From Pseudomonadota bacterium (GTDB lineage: Bacteria > Desulfobacterota > Desulfobulbia > Desulfobulbales > SURF-16), in contig JAHIVT010000019.1 of NCBI GenBank assembly GCA_018816555.1, positions 1 through 56,962 on the forward strand: DNA of 56,962 bases. The letters run 5' to 3'. The notes beneath the pieces were generated by a model that saw only the letters and a list, made by a program, of their open reading frames with translations, was not told the origin of the DNA and made no database searches. Both the position numbers and the translations under genes were made by a program. Below, piece by piece: positions 1 through 8,890 of the stretch (the first letter of the stretch is position 1; every line of letters begins with the position of its first letter).

Positions 1-301
1 TGCGGTACCACATTGCCGCCTTCTTGTAATCTCTGGGCAGACCTTTGCCCATGGCATACATGAGGCCGAGATAATACTGGCCGTCGGCTTGGCCCTGCTC
101 GGCGAGCTGACGATACCAGATGATCGCCTCGCTGTAATCATTAGCTACATTCTGGGCCAGCAGGAGAGGAGACAGGTCAGAAGCCGATTGTTGTGTATCG
201 GCCTGCCGCAGGCTGACGGAGGGAAATCCTCCTGCGGCCGGGCTGAGAAAGATCATGAGCAGCAGCATCACGGCTGGTGGAAAAACAGGTATTTTTTTCA
301 T
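1..301 (-). CDS. Sel1-repeat secreted protein (partial, C-terminus outside window)
   Basis: The reading frame starts at the ATG complementary to 299-301 and runs off the left edge, giving the first 100 residues. It opens with a signal peptide (MKKIPVF, a hydrophobic stretch, then an Ala-Ala-Gly region near residue 24). From about residue 55 it shows Sel1/TPR-like spacing: SEAIIWYRQLAEQGQADGQY is followed by YYLGLMYAMGKGLPRDYKKA, the usual A-x-x-WY-x-x-A-E-Q-G pattern. Sel1 repeats are protein-binding solenoids, often periplasmic. The partner is unknown. The gene is divergent from the DUF3786 gene. Confidence 0.75.
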   Translation of the reverse strand, partial: MKKIPVFPPAVMLLLMIFLSPAAGGFPSVSLRQADTQQSASDLSPLLLAQNVANDYSEAIIWYRQLAEQGQADGQYYLGLMYAMGKGLPRDYKKAAMWYR

Positions 302-491
302 TTGCGGTTGTGGGCAGGTATTTTTTCTCTTATGTTTTGCAATGGCTCAGGCCGGATCAATTTCTGAACCAGCGGAATATACCAGAAAACAGCAAAAATG
401 CTGAGAGAGAAAATCGCGATCTCTTAATAGATGTGGTGTGCGGTGATGACGCCGGACAGGAGAGGTTACTTGATAGAAATGGGGGCGCAAT

Positions 492-1313
492 ATGACGCAG
501 ATTAAAAATCCGCTTGAACTCTACAAACTGCTGAAAAAGTCAAATTGTCGGGAATGCCGGTTGCCGTCCTGTATGGCCTTTGCCGTGGCGGTTATCCAGG
601 GACAGAAGCAACTGGCTGACTGCCCCTATATTGACAGGGAAACGCTGCAGGCTCTGGGAGGTGGGATTGTGGCCGGAAGAAGCTCCCGGGAGGATGAACA
701 GCAGCAGGTGCTCGCCCGTCTCAAGCAGGAGGCAGGCCAGATCGATTTCCCGGCAGCCGCGGCACGACTTGGGGTGCAATTACGCGATGGCAGGCTGGGA
801 ATCAACTGTCTGGGCAAGGATTTCTGGATCGACTCTGTTGGGGATATGTGGTCGGAATGCCATAATAACCCTTGGGTGCTGATCCCGCTGCTGAACTACA
901 TTATCCACGGCAAAGGCAGAAAATTGTCGGGTGAATGGGTTGCTTTCGGTGAGCTGTCGGGTGCGGCGGACTGGAACAGGTTCTTTTCCCGCCGGTGCGA
1001 GGAGGCAATGGGGCAACTGGCCGATGCCCATGCGGAACTGATTTTCGAGATTCTCCATCTTTTCGGGGCAAATCCGGCAGCCGGGGTGACCAATGCGGAT
1101 CAATCCCTTGTTATCTTTCCTCTGCCCGGCCTGCCCATGTTGATCAATTACTGGGCCCCGGAGGATCATTTCGCCTCAAAATTGAATATCCTCTTTGACC
1201 GGACAGCTACGGATAATCTTACCGTTGAATCGATTTACCTGCTGGGCAGGGGTCTGGTGGAAATGTTCCGCGGCCTGATTGTCAAACACAGCCGGGACGG
1301 AAAACTTTTCTAG
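492..1313 (+). CDS. DUF3786 domain protein with N-terminal 4Fe-4S motif
   Basis: 273 residues. The N-terminus has a four-cysteine cluster (Cys19, Cys22, Cys27, Cys44) spaced like the 4Fe-4S domain of corrinoid Fe-S proteins and their relatives. The rest matches the DUF3786 type: a long alpha/beta domain with 'NPWVLIPLLNYIIHG' and 'PLPGLPMLINYWAPEDHF'. The family is common in strict anaerobes and its role is unknown, though links to corrinoid or one-carbon metabolism are often assumed. The gene stands alone; the neighbours on both sides point the other way. The start is the ATG at 492, with a purine-rich stretch upstream. Confidence 0.8.
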   Translation: MTQIKNPLELYKLLKKSNCRECRLPSCMAFAVAVIQGQKQLADCPYIDRETLQALGGGIVAGRSSREDEQQQVLARLKQEAGQIDFPAAAARLGVQLRDGRLGINCLGKDFWIDSVGDMWSECHNNPWVLIPLLNYIIHGKGRKLSGEWVAFGELSGAADWNRFFSRRCEEAMGQLADAHAELIFEILHLFGANPAAGVTNADQSLVIFPLPGLPMLINYWAPEDHFASKLNILFDRTATDNLTVESIYLLGRGLVEMFRGLIVKHSRDGKLF

Positions 1314-1320
1314 CCGTTTT

Positions 1321-1662
1321 TCAGGCAACCACTTCTATGCCGTTTCTGGCTGCGGCACTGTTTTGTGCGGCCAGTTGCGCCGTTGCGGCCATATTCTGCG
1401 TAGTGATCTCAAAACGGGAACGATTGAGGGCGGGGTCTGTTGCCCGGGCCGTGGGCGGCGTCCTATCATAGCCGGTTCTGATTTTTGCCTGCTGGGCAAG
1501 CTGCTGTGCCTCCTCGGAGATCCGCACCTGATAGTCCCCATTTTCTGCTGTTTTTTCCTGGGGCTGGTTCATGTCCTGGGCCAGATCTTTATTGGACGCC
1601 AGGTTCATTTTATAGAGATTTGTCGCGGAAAAACCGGCGGAATTTGGGGTATGAACAGACAT
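1321..1662 (-). CDS. Hypothetical small Ala/Gln-rich protein
   Basis: 113 residues, no signal peptide, no membrane segment and no cysteine. The sequence is polar and rich in Ala, Gln, Asn and Thr (for example EEAQQLAQQAKIRTGY and a C-terminal Ala-rich stretch), suggesting a flexible or helical protein. It stops 7 bases past the convergent DUF3786 gene. A GGAG-type ribosome site (GATGGAGAGA) precedes the ATG. I do not recognise the family. The composition resembles small flagellum-associated accessory proteins, but no motif confirms this. Confidence 0.5.
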   Translation of the reverse strand: MSVHTPNSAGFSATNLYKMNLASNKDLAQDMNQPQEKTAENGDYQVRISEEAQQLAQQAKIRTGYDRTPPTARATDPALNRSRFEITTQNMAATAQLAAQNSAAARNGIEVVA

Positions 1663-1895
1663 TTTTTCTCTCCATCAACGATTATAATTTCATTGCGCGG
1701 GCAATATGTCGGCACATTTGGTAACGCCTGGCATGAAACGCAACTCATATCCGGCAGGATAAAAACTGGCATGGTGGAAAACAGCCGAATTAAATATCTG
1801 TTCGGAACAATGGGACGCGAACTTTACAATTTTTTACAGTTTGCGGAAGAAGTTTTGGGAAAAGCATTTTCATGCTGTTGGGCGTTGTGCGGATA

Positions 1896-2633
1896 TCAGG
1901 ACAGGGCGGTTTTGCGAAGGAGATTGAGTTCCGCGTCAGAGGCGCGGACATAGAGCGGGGTGCAGCCGGCAGGATCGAGAAATTCCTGCTTGTGCCAGCG
2001 GGACAGGGCAAGAAAGCCGATACTGGAGGCCTTGGCAAAGTAAAGCTGTTCCGGGGCGAAAATGGCGTGATCCCCCAGTTTTTCCCGCAGCAGATCACCG
2101 TAAACCGAGATACCGTCTCCGGCAAAGACGGTGGGTTCGGTGATCTGTGCGGCAAGCTCTGCGGCGGGGATGACGAGATAATCGCTCAGGCGTTGCATGG
2201 AGCCGTTCTCATCGGTTTGGTAAAGGGCGGTGTAGACCTCGTTTTTCCTGGCATCAAGAATCGGGCAGACCGGCATGGCTGCATAGCTGAACTGACTGGC
2301 CAGGCCGTCAAGGGTGGGTACACCGATCAGCGGGATGGAGGTGGCCAGGGCCAGGCCTTTCACCGTGCTGAGGCCGATACGCAGGCCGGTGAAACTGCCC
2401 GGTCCCAGGCTGATGGCAATGGCGTCGATGGCCTCCCAGGTAACCTGGCATTCGGCCATGATCCGATCCAGGGTAACGAGCAGCCGTTTGGAATGGGTCA
2501 GTTTGGACAATAAGCTCTGTTCGGCAATGCAGTGGGAACCGCTCACCAGGGCGATACTGCCGCACATGCCGGAATTCTCCACTGCCAGAATAAGAGGCGG
2601 CTCTTGGGCCGGGTCTTTGGTCACGGGGGCCAT
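1896..2633 (-). CDS. tsaB: tRNA threonylcarbamoyladenosine biosynthesis protein TsaB
   Basis: 245 residues with the ASKHA-fold signature of TsaB: an N-terminal ILAVENSGMCGSIAL strand-turn, a conserved His47 region (LTHSKRL) and GPGSFTGLRIG at 77-87. TsaB is the non-catalytic scaffold that pairs with TsaD and, with TsaE, makes t6A37 in tRNAs reading ANN codons. It is the last gene of the rpsB-to-rseP block, 36 bp after rseP on the same strand, so probably co-transcribed. The length is normal for the family. TsaD and TsaE are not in the window. Confidence 0.92.
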   Translation of the reverse strand: MAPVTKDPAQEPPLILAVENSGMCGSIALVSGSHCIAEQSLLSKLTHSKRLLVTLDRIMAECQVTWEAIDAIAISLGPGSFTGLRIGLSTVKGLALATSIPLIGVPTLDGLASQFSYAAMPVCPILDARKNEVYTALYQTDENGSMQRLSDYLVIPAAELAAQITEPTVFAGDGISVYGDLLREKLGDHAIFAPEQLYFAKASSIGFLALSRWHKQEFLDPAGCTPLYVRASDAELNLLRKTALS

Positions 2634-2669
2634 GGGTAATTCTCAATCGTCACTTGTCATAAAGGTCGC

Positions 2670-3746
2670 TCACCCTTTGGTGAAAATGCGGACAATGTCG
2701 TTGTAGAAGACAAAGATCATCAGGCTGCCCAGCAGCAGTATGCCGACCTGCTGCAGTTTTTCCTGGGTCCGCTGTTCAAGGGGTTTGCGCCGGATAGCCT
2801 CAAGGGTGTACAGGACAAGATGGCCGCCGTCCAGCACCGGGATGGGAAAGAGGTTGAGGATGCCCAGATTGACGCTGAGCAGCCCGATGAAATAGGCCAG
2901 GTTGATCCAGCCGGCCTCCATCTGTTGTCCGGCCATCTGGGCAATGAGGATGGGGCCGCCCAGTTCGGAGGCAGGCACCACCCGCTCGATGATTTTGACG
3001 ACCCCCATGATGGTGAGGTAGATGAAGGTCCAGGTCTGGTTGACCCCGGCGACAAAGGCTTCGGGGATGGAGGCCTTTTCATAGGTAACCTCACTGCTGC
3101 GGGAGATGCCCAGCATGAAACGTTCATCCACCACTTCACCGAAGATATTTTTGACATCCTGGCGTTCCGGTTGTCCGGTTGTTGTAATCTCTTTGCCTTC
3201 ACGGGATATGACCAGAGCCACCGGCTTGCCGTTTGATTCACGGATGAGCCGGGAGACATCTTCCCATCCTTCGGTTTTTTCGCCGTTGATGGAGATGATG
3301 ATATCCCCGGCCTTGATCCCGGCCGCCTGAGCGGGCGAGTTCTCGGTGATGGCGCCGATCTCCGTACCGGCTTTGGGCACCGGCAGACCGGCAATGGCAA
3401 AGATGGTAAAGAACACCGCCACCGCGAAAAACAGGTTGAAAGCAGGGCCGGCCAGCACGATGAAAAAACGTTTCCACACGGGCTTGTGGGCAAAAGAATA
3501 GGGCTGCTCGGTGAAAGAGACCTCATCGTCCTTGTTTTCCCCGGTCATTTTCACATAACCGCCCAGGGGAAAGGCGCTGAGCAGATATTCGGTGTCGCCG
3601 TATTTCCTGCCATATACCTTGGGACCGAAGCCGAGGGAGAATTTCAGCACCCGGACTCCGAAGAGCTTGGCAAAAAGAAAATGGCCGAATTCATGAACAA
3701 AAATGAGAAGGCCGAGAACGATGATAAAGGAGATAACGGAGTTCAT
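2670..3746 (-). CDS. rseP: Site-2 intramembrane zinc metalloprotease RseP
   Basis: 358 residues. An M50 HEFGH zinc motif (18-22) sits in the first membrane helix, one PDZ domain lies at about 127-190 ([21 protein letters not shown]), and a third metal-ligand motif [13 protein letters not shown] is at 298-310. The protein has about four membrane segments. RseP cleaves anti-sigma factors such as RseA and remnant signal peptides within the inner membrane. A single PDZ is shorter than the tandem PDZ of E. coli RseP and is common outside gammaproteobacteria. Its ATG overlaps the dxr stop by 4 bp (ATGA), showing translational coupling. Confidence 0.95.
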   Translation of the reverse strand: MNSVISFIIVLGLLIFVHEFGHFLFAKLFGVRVLKFSLGFGPKVYGRKYGDTEYLLSAFPLGGYVKMTGENKDDEVSFTEQPYSFAHKPVWKRFFIVLAGPAFNLFFAVAVFFTIFAIAGLPVPKAGTEIGAITENSPAQAAGIKAGDIIISINGEKTEGWEDVSRLIRESNGKPVALVISREGKEITTTGQPERQDVKNIFGEVVDERFMLGISRSSEVTYEKASIPEAFVAGVNQTWTFIYLTIMGVVKIIERVVPASELGGPILIAQMAGQQMEAGWINLAYFIGLLSVNLGILNLFPIPVLDGGHLVLYTLEAIRRKPLEQRTQEKLQQVGILLLGSLMIFVFYNDIVRIFTKG

Positions 3747-4978
3747 AATTTGACATTCAGGCCAGGCGGTAAATCAGGAGTATCATATTGCTGGCCAGTC
3801 CTCTGTTTGAATTTAATGCACAATGCTTCGATAATTGATTCGGCCTGCACCCTGGCGGCAAGGTCGGCCTCTAAAATTGTTTCTATGTCTTTGATCTCTT
3901 TTTGACTCAATCGGTTCAATGTTTCTGCCACTACAAGTGAAATTTCCGGAAAACGTATCTTCTTGTCGAGAAAGGAAGCCACTGCCACCTCGTTGGCCGC
4001 ATTGAGCACCGTCGGCATGGTGCCGCCCTGCTTGCAGGCGTGGTAGGCAAGTTTCAGGGCCGGGAATTTCCTGAAGTCCGGCGGCTGGAAACTGAGATCC
4101 ATGCACCGGGGCAGATTGAGCCGGGCAAGTCCGGTCTTGAGACGTTCCGGCCAGGAGAGGGCATAGGTGATGGGGATACGCATGTCCGGCACACCCATCT
4201 GGGCGATGACCGAGCCGTCGATATATTCCACCAGTGAGTGCACAATACTCTGAGGATGCACCAGAACCTCGATATGTTCCACATCAATGTCAAAAAGCCA
4301 GCGCGCCTCGATGACCTCAAGACCTTTGTTCATCAGGGTGGCGGAGTCGATGGAGATTTTGTTGCCCATGCTCCAGTTGGGATGATTCAATGCCTCTTCC
4401 GGGGTGACGTCCCATAAATCCCTTTCGTTTTTATCACGGAAGGGGCCGCCCGAGGCGGTGAGGATGATCTTGTGCACATCCTCCCGGCGGCCGGCTGCCA
4501 GGGCCTGGAAGATGGCATTATGCTCGCTGTCCACCGGAAGAATGTTAACCTTGTGGCGCCTGGCCTCGCCCATGACCAGATCGCCGGCCATGACCAGGGT
4601 TTCCTTGTTGGCCAGGGCGATATGCTTGCCCGCTTTGATGGCGGCCAGGGTGGGCAGCAGGCCCGCAGCCCCGACAATGGCCGACACCACGGTATCGGCC
4701 TGGTCAATGGTTGCCACCAGTTCGTTGCCTGCCCGGCCGAAAAATATTTTTTCACTCCAGCCGGCGGGCAGCATCCGGGCCAGTTCTTCGGCAAGCTTCT
4801 CCGTGGCCACGGACACGGCCAGGGGACTAAAGGCCTCGATCTGGTCGCGCAGCAGGGCTATATTGCGGCCGGCGGCCAGGCCGACGATGCGGAAACGGCC
4901 TGGATACTGACGGACAACCTTCAGCACGTTGCGGCCGATGGAACCGGTGGACCCTAAAAGAGAGATGTTTTTCTGCAT
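3743..4978 (-). CDS. dxr: 1-deoxy-D-xylulose 5-phosphate reductoisomerase
   Basis: 411 residues. Dxr converts DXP to MEP with NADPH, the committed step of the non-mevalonate isoprenoid pathway. Visible motifs are the NADPH-binding GSTGSIG (9-15), the metal ligands Asp150 and Glu152 in VDSEHNAIF, the flap motif NWSMG (201-205), and [15 protein letters not shown] (211-225) with the third acidic ligand. The length is near the usual 390-400. It lies 6 bp from cdsA. Pathway logic links it to uppS nearby, which uses its isoprenoid products for the wall lipid carrier. Confidence 0.97.
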   Translation of the reverse strand: MQKNISLLGSTGSIGRNVLKVVRQYPGRFRIVGLAAGRNIALLRDQIEAFSPLAVSVATEKLAEELARMLPAGWSEKIFFGRAGNELVATIDQADTVVSAIVGAAGLLPTLAAIKAGKHIALANKETLVMAGDLVMGEARRHKVNILPVDSEHNAIFQALAAGRREDVHKIILTASGGPFRDKNERDLWDVTPEEALNHPNWSMGNKISIDSATLMNKGLEVIEARWLFDIDVEHIEVLVHPQSIVHSLVEYIDGSVIAQMGVPDMRIPITYALSWPERLKTGLARLNLPRCMDLSFQPPDFRKFPALKLAYHACKQGGTMPTVLNAANEVAVASFLDKKIRFPEISLVVAETLNRLSQKEIKDIETILEADLAARVQAESIIEALCIKFKQRTGQQYDTPDLPPGLNVKL

Positions 4979-4984
4979 TCTCTG

Positions 4985-5782
4985 TTACCCGAGTAGATGA
5001 TATGTGACCAGATAGTATAAAACCGGAGCCGTGAGCAGCAGGGAATCGGCGCGATCAAGAATGCCGCCATGGCCGGGCAGTATGTTGCCCGAATCCTTTA
5101 CCCCCATACTTCGCTTTAACAGCGACTCCACCAGGTCGCCCACCACGCCGAGAGCGGAAAGAAACAGGGCTGCGGCGGCAAAACGGATCAAGCTTGCATC
5201 GTTGAAGAAAAAGACGGCAATAAGCAGGGCAAAGCCGGTGCCGCACAGCATGCCGCCGATAAATCCTTCCACGGTTTTCTTCGGGCTGATGGACGGGCAC
5301 AATTTGTGTCTGCCGAACGACATGCCGGAAAAATAGGCCCCGGTGTCGGAGGCCGCGGTGATGGTGGTCAGAAACAGCAGCCAGGCAGCGCCGTTGGGGA
5401 GCGCCATGAAGAGAATCAAGTGGGCGGTGAAAAGGCCGGTATACATGGTCCCATAACTTGCCTTTAACAGCAGGTCAAAGGGCCTCGAGAGCTGCGCGGC
5501 CTTGAAAACCGCCAGCACCGCAACAAGCATAAGGGCAGCGACAAACGAGACATAAACCAGATCAATCCGCTGAAACCAGGTGACGACGACAGGCAGCAGG
5601 GCAATGGCCACCAGCAGCGGTCGGAGAGTTTTTTCTTCACTCTGCAGGCAGATGGCGAAGAACTCAAAGGCGGCAATCAGGCTGACGGCTGTAATAATCA
5701 GCCAGAAGAAAATAAAAGACTGGGAATAGAGCAGGGCAAGCCAAGCGGCAACGGCAATAAGTCCTGTAATGATTCGTTTCAT
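4985..5782 (-). CDS. cdsA: Phosphatidate cytidylyltransferase
   Basis: 265 residues with about seven hydrophobic segments. The C-terminal CdsA signature runs from LLKRSMGVKDSGNILPGHGG into ILDRADSLL, containing the K-D, PGHGG and DRxD elements needed for CTP and Mg binding. The enzyme makes CDP-diacylglycerol, precursor of phosphatidylethanolamine and phosphatidylglycerol, in the inner membrane. It follows uppS after a 233-bp gap that holds a dispersed repeat, so the two may be partly uncoupled. Confidence 0.95.
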   Translation of the reverse strand: MKRIITGLIAVAAWLALLYSQSFIFFWLIITAVSLIAAFEFFAICLQSEEKTLRPLLVAIALLPVVVTWFQRIDLVYVSFVAALMLVAVLAVFKAAQLSRPFDLLLKASYGTMYTGLFTAHLILFMALPNGAAWLLFLTTITAASDTGAYFSGMSFGRHKLCPSISPKKTVEGFIGGMLCGTGFALLIAVFFFNDASLIRFAAAALFLSALGVVGDLVESLLKRSMGVKDSGNILPGHGGILDRADSLLLTAPVLYYLVTYHLLG

Positions 5783-5907
5783 ATCATTTTGGTGTCACAT
5801 GCCGAAAATATCTGACACGGATCCGCAGAGTATTAAAATAAAGAGGGCGTGCAGTGTGCCTGCTTTTACGGTCCCCTCATTATTGGTGGACTCGGAAAAA
5901 GTCTTTT

Positions 5908-5993
5908 TTCACCACAGAGCACACAGAGATCACAGAGAAATATTTTTTATTACAGTCAGTTAGCTCTGTGGGCTCTGTGCTCTCTGTGGTGAA
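5908..5993. repeat. Dispersed inverted repeat, family A copy 1 (CACAGAG type)
   Basis: Left arm TTCACCACAGAGCACACAGAG pairs with the right arm ending CTCTCTGTGGTGAA, so the whole 86 bp can fold as a long hairpin. Further copies lie at 20949-21032 and 47270-47366, with a half copy at 49143-49183. All are intergenic. The copies share flanks (AACTGAAAA or TTTTCAGTT), so the mobile unit may be a little longer than the arms. Open frames over this repeat (His-Arg-Glu-rich peptides) are artefacts. Confidence 0.85.
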
Positions 5994-6015
5994 TTTTCAG
6001 TTCTTACGGAATCCG

Positions 6016-6765
6016 TCAATTATTTCCGCTTACCTGGTCTCCTGTTTTGCCAAAACGTCTTTGTCTTTTCTGAAAGGTGGCGATTGCCGCAATAAAATCT
6101 TCCCGGGTGAAGTCGGGCCAGTGTGTTTCGCTAATAAAAATTTCGGCGTAGGAGGCCTGCCAGAGGAGAAAGTTGCTCAGACGGAATTCCCCGCCGGTGC
6201 GGATGATGAGGTCCGGATCCGGGAGCCCGGCGGTGTAGAGATAACCGGAGAAGGCTTCTTCTGTAATGTCCTCGGGGCGCAATTTGCCGGCAACACAGAG
6301 TTTTGCCATCTCCCTGGCTGCAGCCACGATTTCATCCCGGCTGCCGTAACTCAAGGCAAGATTGAGAACAAGGCCGGTGTTGGCTGCGGTGTTGGCAATA
6401 GAGGCGTTTAATACCTCACTGATTTCCCTGGGCAGATTCTCTTTGCGCCCGATAGTGCGCAGGTGAATGTTGTTTTCCTGCATGAAGGCGAGTTCGCTTT
6501 CAAGATAGCTCTTTAAAAGCGACATGAGCCCGGAAACCTCAGTAGCCGGCCTTTTCCAGTTTTCAGAGGAAAAGGCGTAAAGAGTGAGGGCGGATATGCC
6601 GATTTCCCTGGCAGCCTTGACGATCAGCTGAACCGTTTTAACCCCTGCCTTGTGCCCCATGAGGCGCATCAGACCGCGACTCCGGGCCCAGCGGCCGTTG
6701 CCGTCCATGATAATGGCAATATGCTGCGGGAGTTTTTTTTTGTCCAGTTCCAAGGATGTCGACAC
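6016..6765 (-). CDS. uppS: Isoprenyl transferase (undecaprenyl diphosphate synthase)
   Basis: 249 residues. Cis-prenyltransferase motifs are clear: MDGNGRWARSRG near residue 20 (catalytic Asp and Arg), GHKAGV, and DLIIRTGGEFRLSNFLLWQ followed by YAEIFI near the C-terminus. UppS elongates farnesyl diphosphate with IPP to the C55 lipid carrier for peptidoglycan and O-antigen. It starts 9 bp after frr. The usual bacterial order frr-uppS-cdsA-dxr-rseP is kept. Confidence 0.96.
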   Translation of the reverse strand: MSTSLELDKKKLPQHIAIIMDGNGRWARSRGLMRLMGHKAGVKTVQLIVKAAREIGISALTLYAFSSENWKRPATEVSGLMSLLKSYLESELAFMQENNIHLRTIGRKENLPREISEVLNASIANTAANTGLVLNLALSYGSRDEIVAAAREMAKLCVAGKLRPEDITEEAFSGYLYTAGLPDPDLIIRTGGEFRLSNFLLWQASYAEIFISETHWPDFTREDFIAAIATFQKRQRRFGKTGDQVSGNN

Positions 6766-6774
6766 TGGGGGCCG

Positions 6775-7329
6775 TTAAACCTCCATGACCTCTTTTTCTT
6801 TCTCAACTAGAATTGCATCGATTTTTTTGATGAATGCATCTGTCTCTTTCTGGGCTTCGTCCTGGCACTTGAAGAGATCGTCTTCTGAGATTTCTTTGTC
6901 TTTTTTGAGTTTTTTCAGGTGATCAATGGCGTCCCGGCGGCAGTTGCGCACCGCCACCCGGTATTCTTCGCCGATTTTTTTCGCCTGTTTAACCATTTCC
7001 TTGCGGCGTTCCTCGGTGAGCTGGGGAATGGAAATGCGCAGCATTTTGCCGTCGCTTGCCGGGGTCAGGCCGATATTTGCAGCAAGGATAGCCTTGTCAA
7101 TGGCTGGAAGCACCTGGGGATCCCAGGGCTGGATGACAATCAGTCTGCTTTCCGGAATGGTAATGGATGCAACCTGGTTAAGCGGCATTTTAGAGCCGTA
7201 GGAATCCACCTTGATTCCATCAACCAGAGACAATGAAGCACGGCCGGTACGGATTGTCGTCAACTCCCGGCGGAAGGCCTCCAGGCTTTTTTCCATTTTG
7301 TCCTTCATTTCTAACAGAACTTCACTCAT
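6775..7329 (-). CDS. frr: Ribosome recycling factor
   Basis: 184 residues from the chosen ATG at 7329, which has a GGAG site 6 bases upstream; a longer frame to 7341 adds four residues without a better site. The sequence carries RRF landmarks: EAFRRELTTIRTGRAS, the hinge near VDSYGSKMPLNQVASI, and LTEERRKEMVKQAKKIGEE. RRF splits post-termination ribosomes with EF-G. The start lies inside the last codons of pyrH, so the two are translationally coupled. Confidence 0.96.
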   Translation of the reverse strand: MSEVLLEMKDKMEKSLEAFRRELTTIRTGRASLSLVDGIKVDSYGSKMPLNQVASITIPESRLIVIQPWDPQVLPAIDKAILAANIGLTPASDGKMLRISIPQLTEERRKEMVKQAKKIGEEYRVAVRNCRRDAIDHLKKLKKDKEISEDDLFKCQDEAQKETDAFIKKIDAILVEKEKEVMEV

Positions 7330-8050
7330 TCTCAACTCCACTGATTAAAGTACCGATTTTCGCCCCGCAAATGGCTTTTTTGATATTGCCGGGGATATTC
7401 ACATCTAAAACTAGAATGGTCATGTTGTTGTCCATGGCCAGAGAAATGGCTGCCGCATCCATCACCTTCAGCCGCCTTCTCAGGACCTCGGCGTAACACA
7501 TGCTGTCAAATTTCACCGCGTCATCATAGATGAGAGGGTCTTTGTCGTAAACCCCGTCAACCCGGGTGGCCTTGCAGATGATATCCGCGTTGATTTCCAG
7601 GCCCCGCAGTACCGCCGCAGTGTCGGTGGTGAAATAGGGGTTGCCGGTGCCGGCTGCGAAAATGACAATCGTACCCTTTTTCAGATGTTCAAGGGAGCGA
7701 CGATGGGAATAGGGCTCGCAGACCGTCTCCATGGGGATGGCTGACAGAACGGCGGTTTTGACGTCGATCTGTTCAAGGGTGTCACTCAAGGCCAGGGCAT
7801 TCATGACCGTGGCCAGCATGCCCATATTATCGGCCATGGCCCTGTCCATGCCGGCCGAGGAGCCTGCGACACCGCGGAAAATATTGCCGGCGCCAATGAC
7901 GATGGCGATCTCGGTACCGAGAGCCCGCAGTTCCCGGATCTCGTCGGCCACATAGGCAAGCACATCGTTGCTGATGCCGAAAGCGGCGTCGCCCATCAGG
8001 GCTTCGCCGCTTAATTTCAGCAATATTCTTTTATATTTGTAAGTATCCAT
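7322..8050 (-). CDS. pyrH: UMP kinase
   Basis: 242 residues from the ATG at 8050, preferred to a longer frame (8095) that would overlap tsf. Homology begins at YKRILLKLSGEALMG, the normal N-terminus of hexameric bacterial UMP kinases. Other motifs are the glycine-rich GAGNIFRG, ADNMGMLATVMNAL, and the C-terminal AKIGTLI. It phosphorylates UMP to UDP and is allosterically tuned by GTP and UTP in many bacteria. The gene lies 19 bp after tsf and overlaps frr by 8 bp. Confidence 0.95.
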   Translation of the reverse strand: MDTYKYKRILLKLSGEALMGDAAFGISNDVLAYVADEIRELRALGTEIAIVIGAGNIFRGVAGSSAGMDRAMADNMGMLATVMNALALSDTLEQIDVKTAVLSAIPMETVCEPYSHRRSLEHLKKGTIVIFAAGTGNPYFTTDTAAVLRGLEINADIICKATRVDGVYDKDPLIYDDAVKFDSMCYAEVLRRRLKVMDAAAISLAMDNNMTILVLDVNIPGNIKKAICGAKIGTLISGVENE

Positions 8051-8069
8051 GCCCAAAGAATCCTTATGA

Positions 8070-8663
8070 TCAGGCGCCGACCTGAAAACGGGCAAATTTC
8101 TTGATGCTGATGTTTTCCCCGAGAGAGGCGATCAGCTCGTTAAGCAGATCCTGTACCTTCAGGTCCGGGTTCTTGACATACTGCTGTTCAAGCAGGCAGA
8201 CATCCGAGTAGAATTTTTCAATTTTGCCGCCCACGATTTTTTCCACGATATTAGCGGGTTTGCCTGAGTCCGCGGCCTGATTGACGTAGATGGCCTTTTC
8301 TCTGGCCAGCAGTTCTTCCGACACATCTTCCCTTTTGATGGACACGGGATTGACTGCGGCGATATGCATGGCGATATTTTTGGCAAACTCAATGAATGAT
8401 TCTGTTTTGGCGACAAAATCCGTTTCGCAGCCCACTTCCACCATCACGCCGAGTTTGCCGCCCGCATGGATATAGCACTCGATGATACCTTCACTGGTGG
8501 CCCGGCTCGCCCTTTTGGCGGCAACCGCCAGCCCTTTCTGGCGGAGATAGTCAACGGCCTTTTCCATGTCGCCGTTGTTTTCCGCAAGAGCCTTCTTGCA
8601 ATCCATCATGCCCGCGTTGGTTTTGTCGCGGAGTTCCTTGACCATTTGACTGGTTATATTCAT
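8070..8663 (-). CDS. tsf: Elongation factor Ts (short form)
   Basis: 197 residues. It opens with VKELRDKTNAGMMDCKKALA, the EF-Ts TDVGMM-type motif, followed by NNGDMEKAVDYLRQKG and the core VEVGCETDFVAKTE. EF-Ts exchanges GDP for GTP on EF-Tu. At 197 residues it is the compact type, lacking much of the second core subdomain and coiled coil of the 283-residue E. coli protein. Short EF-Ts is known in several phyla. It is separated from rpsB by a 227-bp gap with a palindromic element. Confidence 0.95.
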   Translation of the reverse strand: MNITSQMVKELRDKTNAGMMDCKKALAENNGDMEKAVDYLRQKGLAVAAKRASRATSEGIIECYIHAGGKLGVMVEVGCETDFVAKTESFIEFAKNIAMHIAAVNPVSIKREDVSEELLAREKAIYVNQAADSGKPANIVEKIVGGKIEKFYSDVCLLEQQYVKNPDLKVQDLLNELIASLGENISIKKFARFQVGA

Positions 8664-8695
8664 GGTGTTCTTATCCTTCTAATCTTTTAATGGAA

Positions 8696-8844
8696 CCTTG
8701 AAAAATTGCCCTCCGGCCCGATTGACTTTGTCGCGGCAAAAAGAAAAATGCTCACATCTACCCAATATGCGGAGTTTATTTCCTTTGGGGAGCTTTTTAT
8801 TTTTCCGCTCCTTGTCCTCGAACCAGATGCCTGATTTTTCAAGG
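8696..8844. repeat. 149-bp palindromic element between rpsB and tsf
   Basis: The outer arms CCTTGAAAAAT (8696-8706) and ATTTTTCAAGG (8834-8844) are perfect inverted repeats. An inner pair, GCGGCAAAAAGAAAAA near 8733 and TTTTTATTTTTCCGCT near 8797, is also complementary with mismatches, so the RNA could form one long stem. It has no coding potential. It could act as an attenuator or RNA-processing site between rpsB and tsf, or be a dispersed repeat. A related end, GATTTTTCAAGGTACT, occurs upstream of kdpA near 39787. Confidence 0.65.
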
Positions 8845-8890
8845 CACCCTAATGAAATAGTGTTGCTATACTTCTGTAATAACGTCGGTC

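Noticed and set aside
5769-5963. Open frames over the CACAGAG repeat (His-Arg-Glu and Thr-Glu-His peptides)
   Set aside because: They are produced by the repeat itself, lack ribosome sites and homology, and change with each copy.
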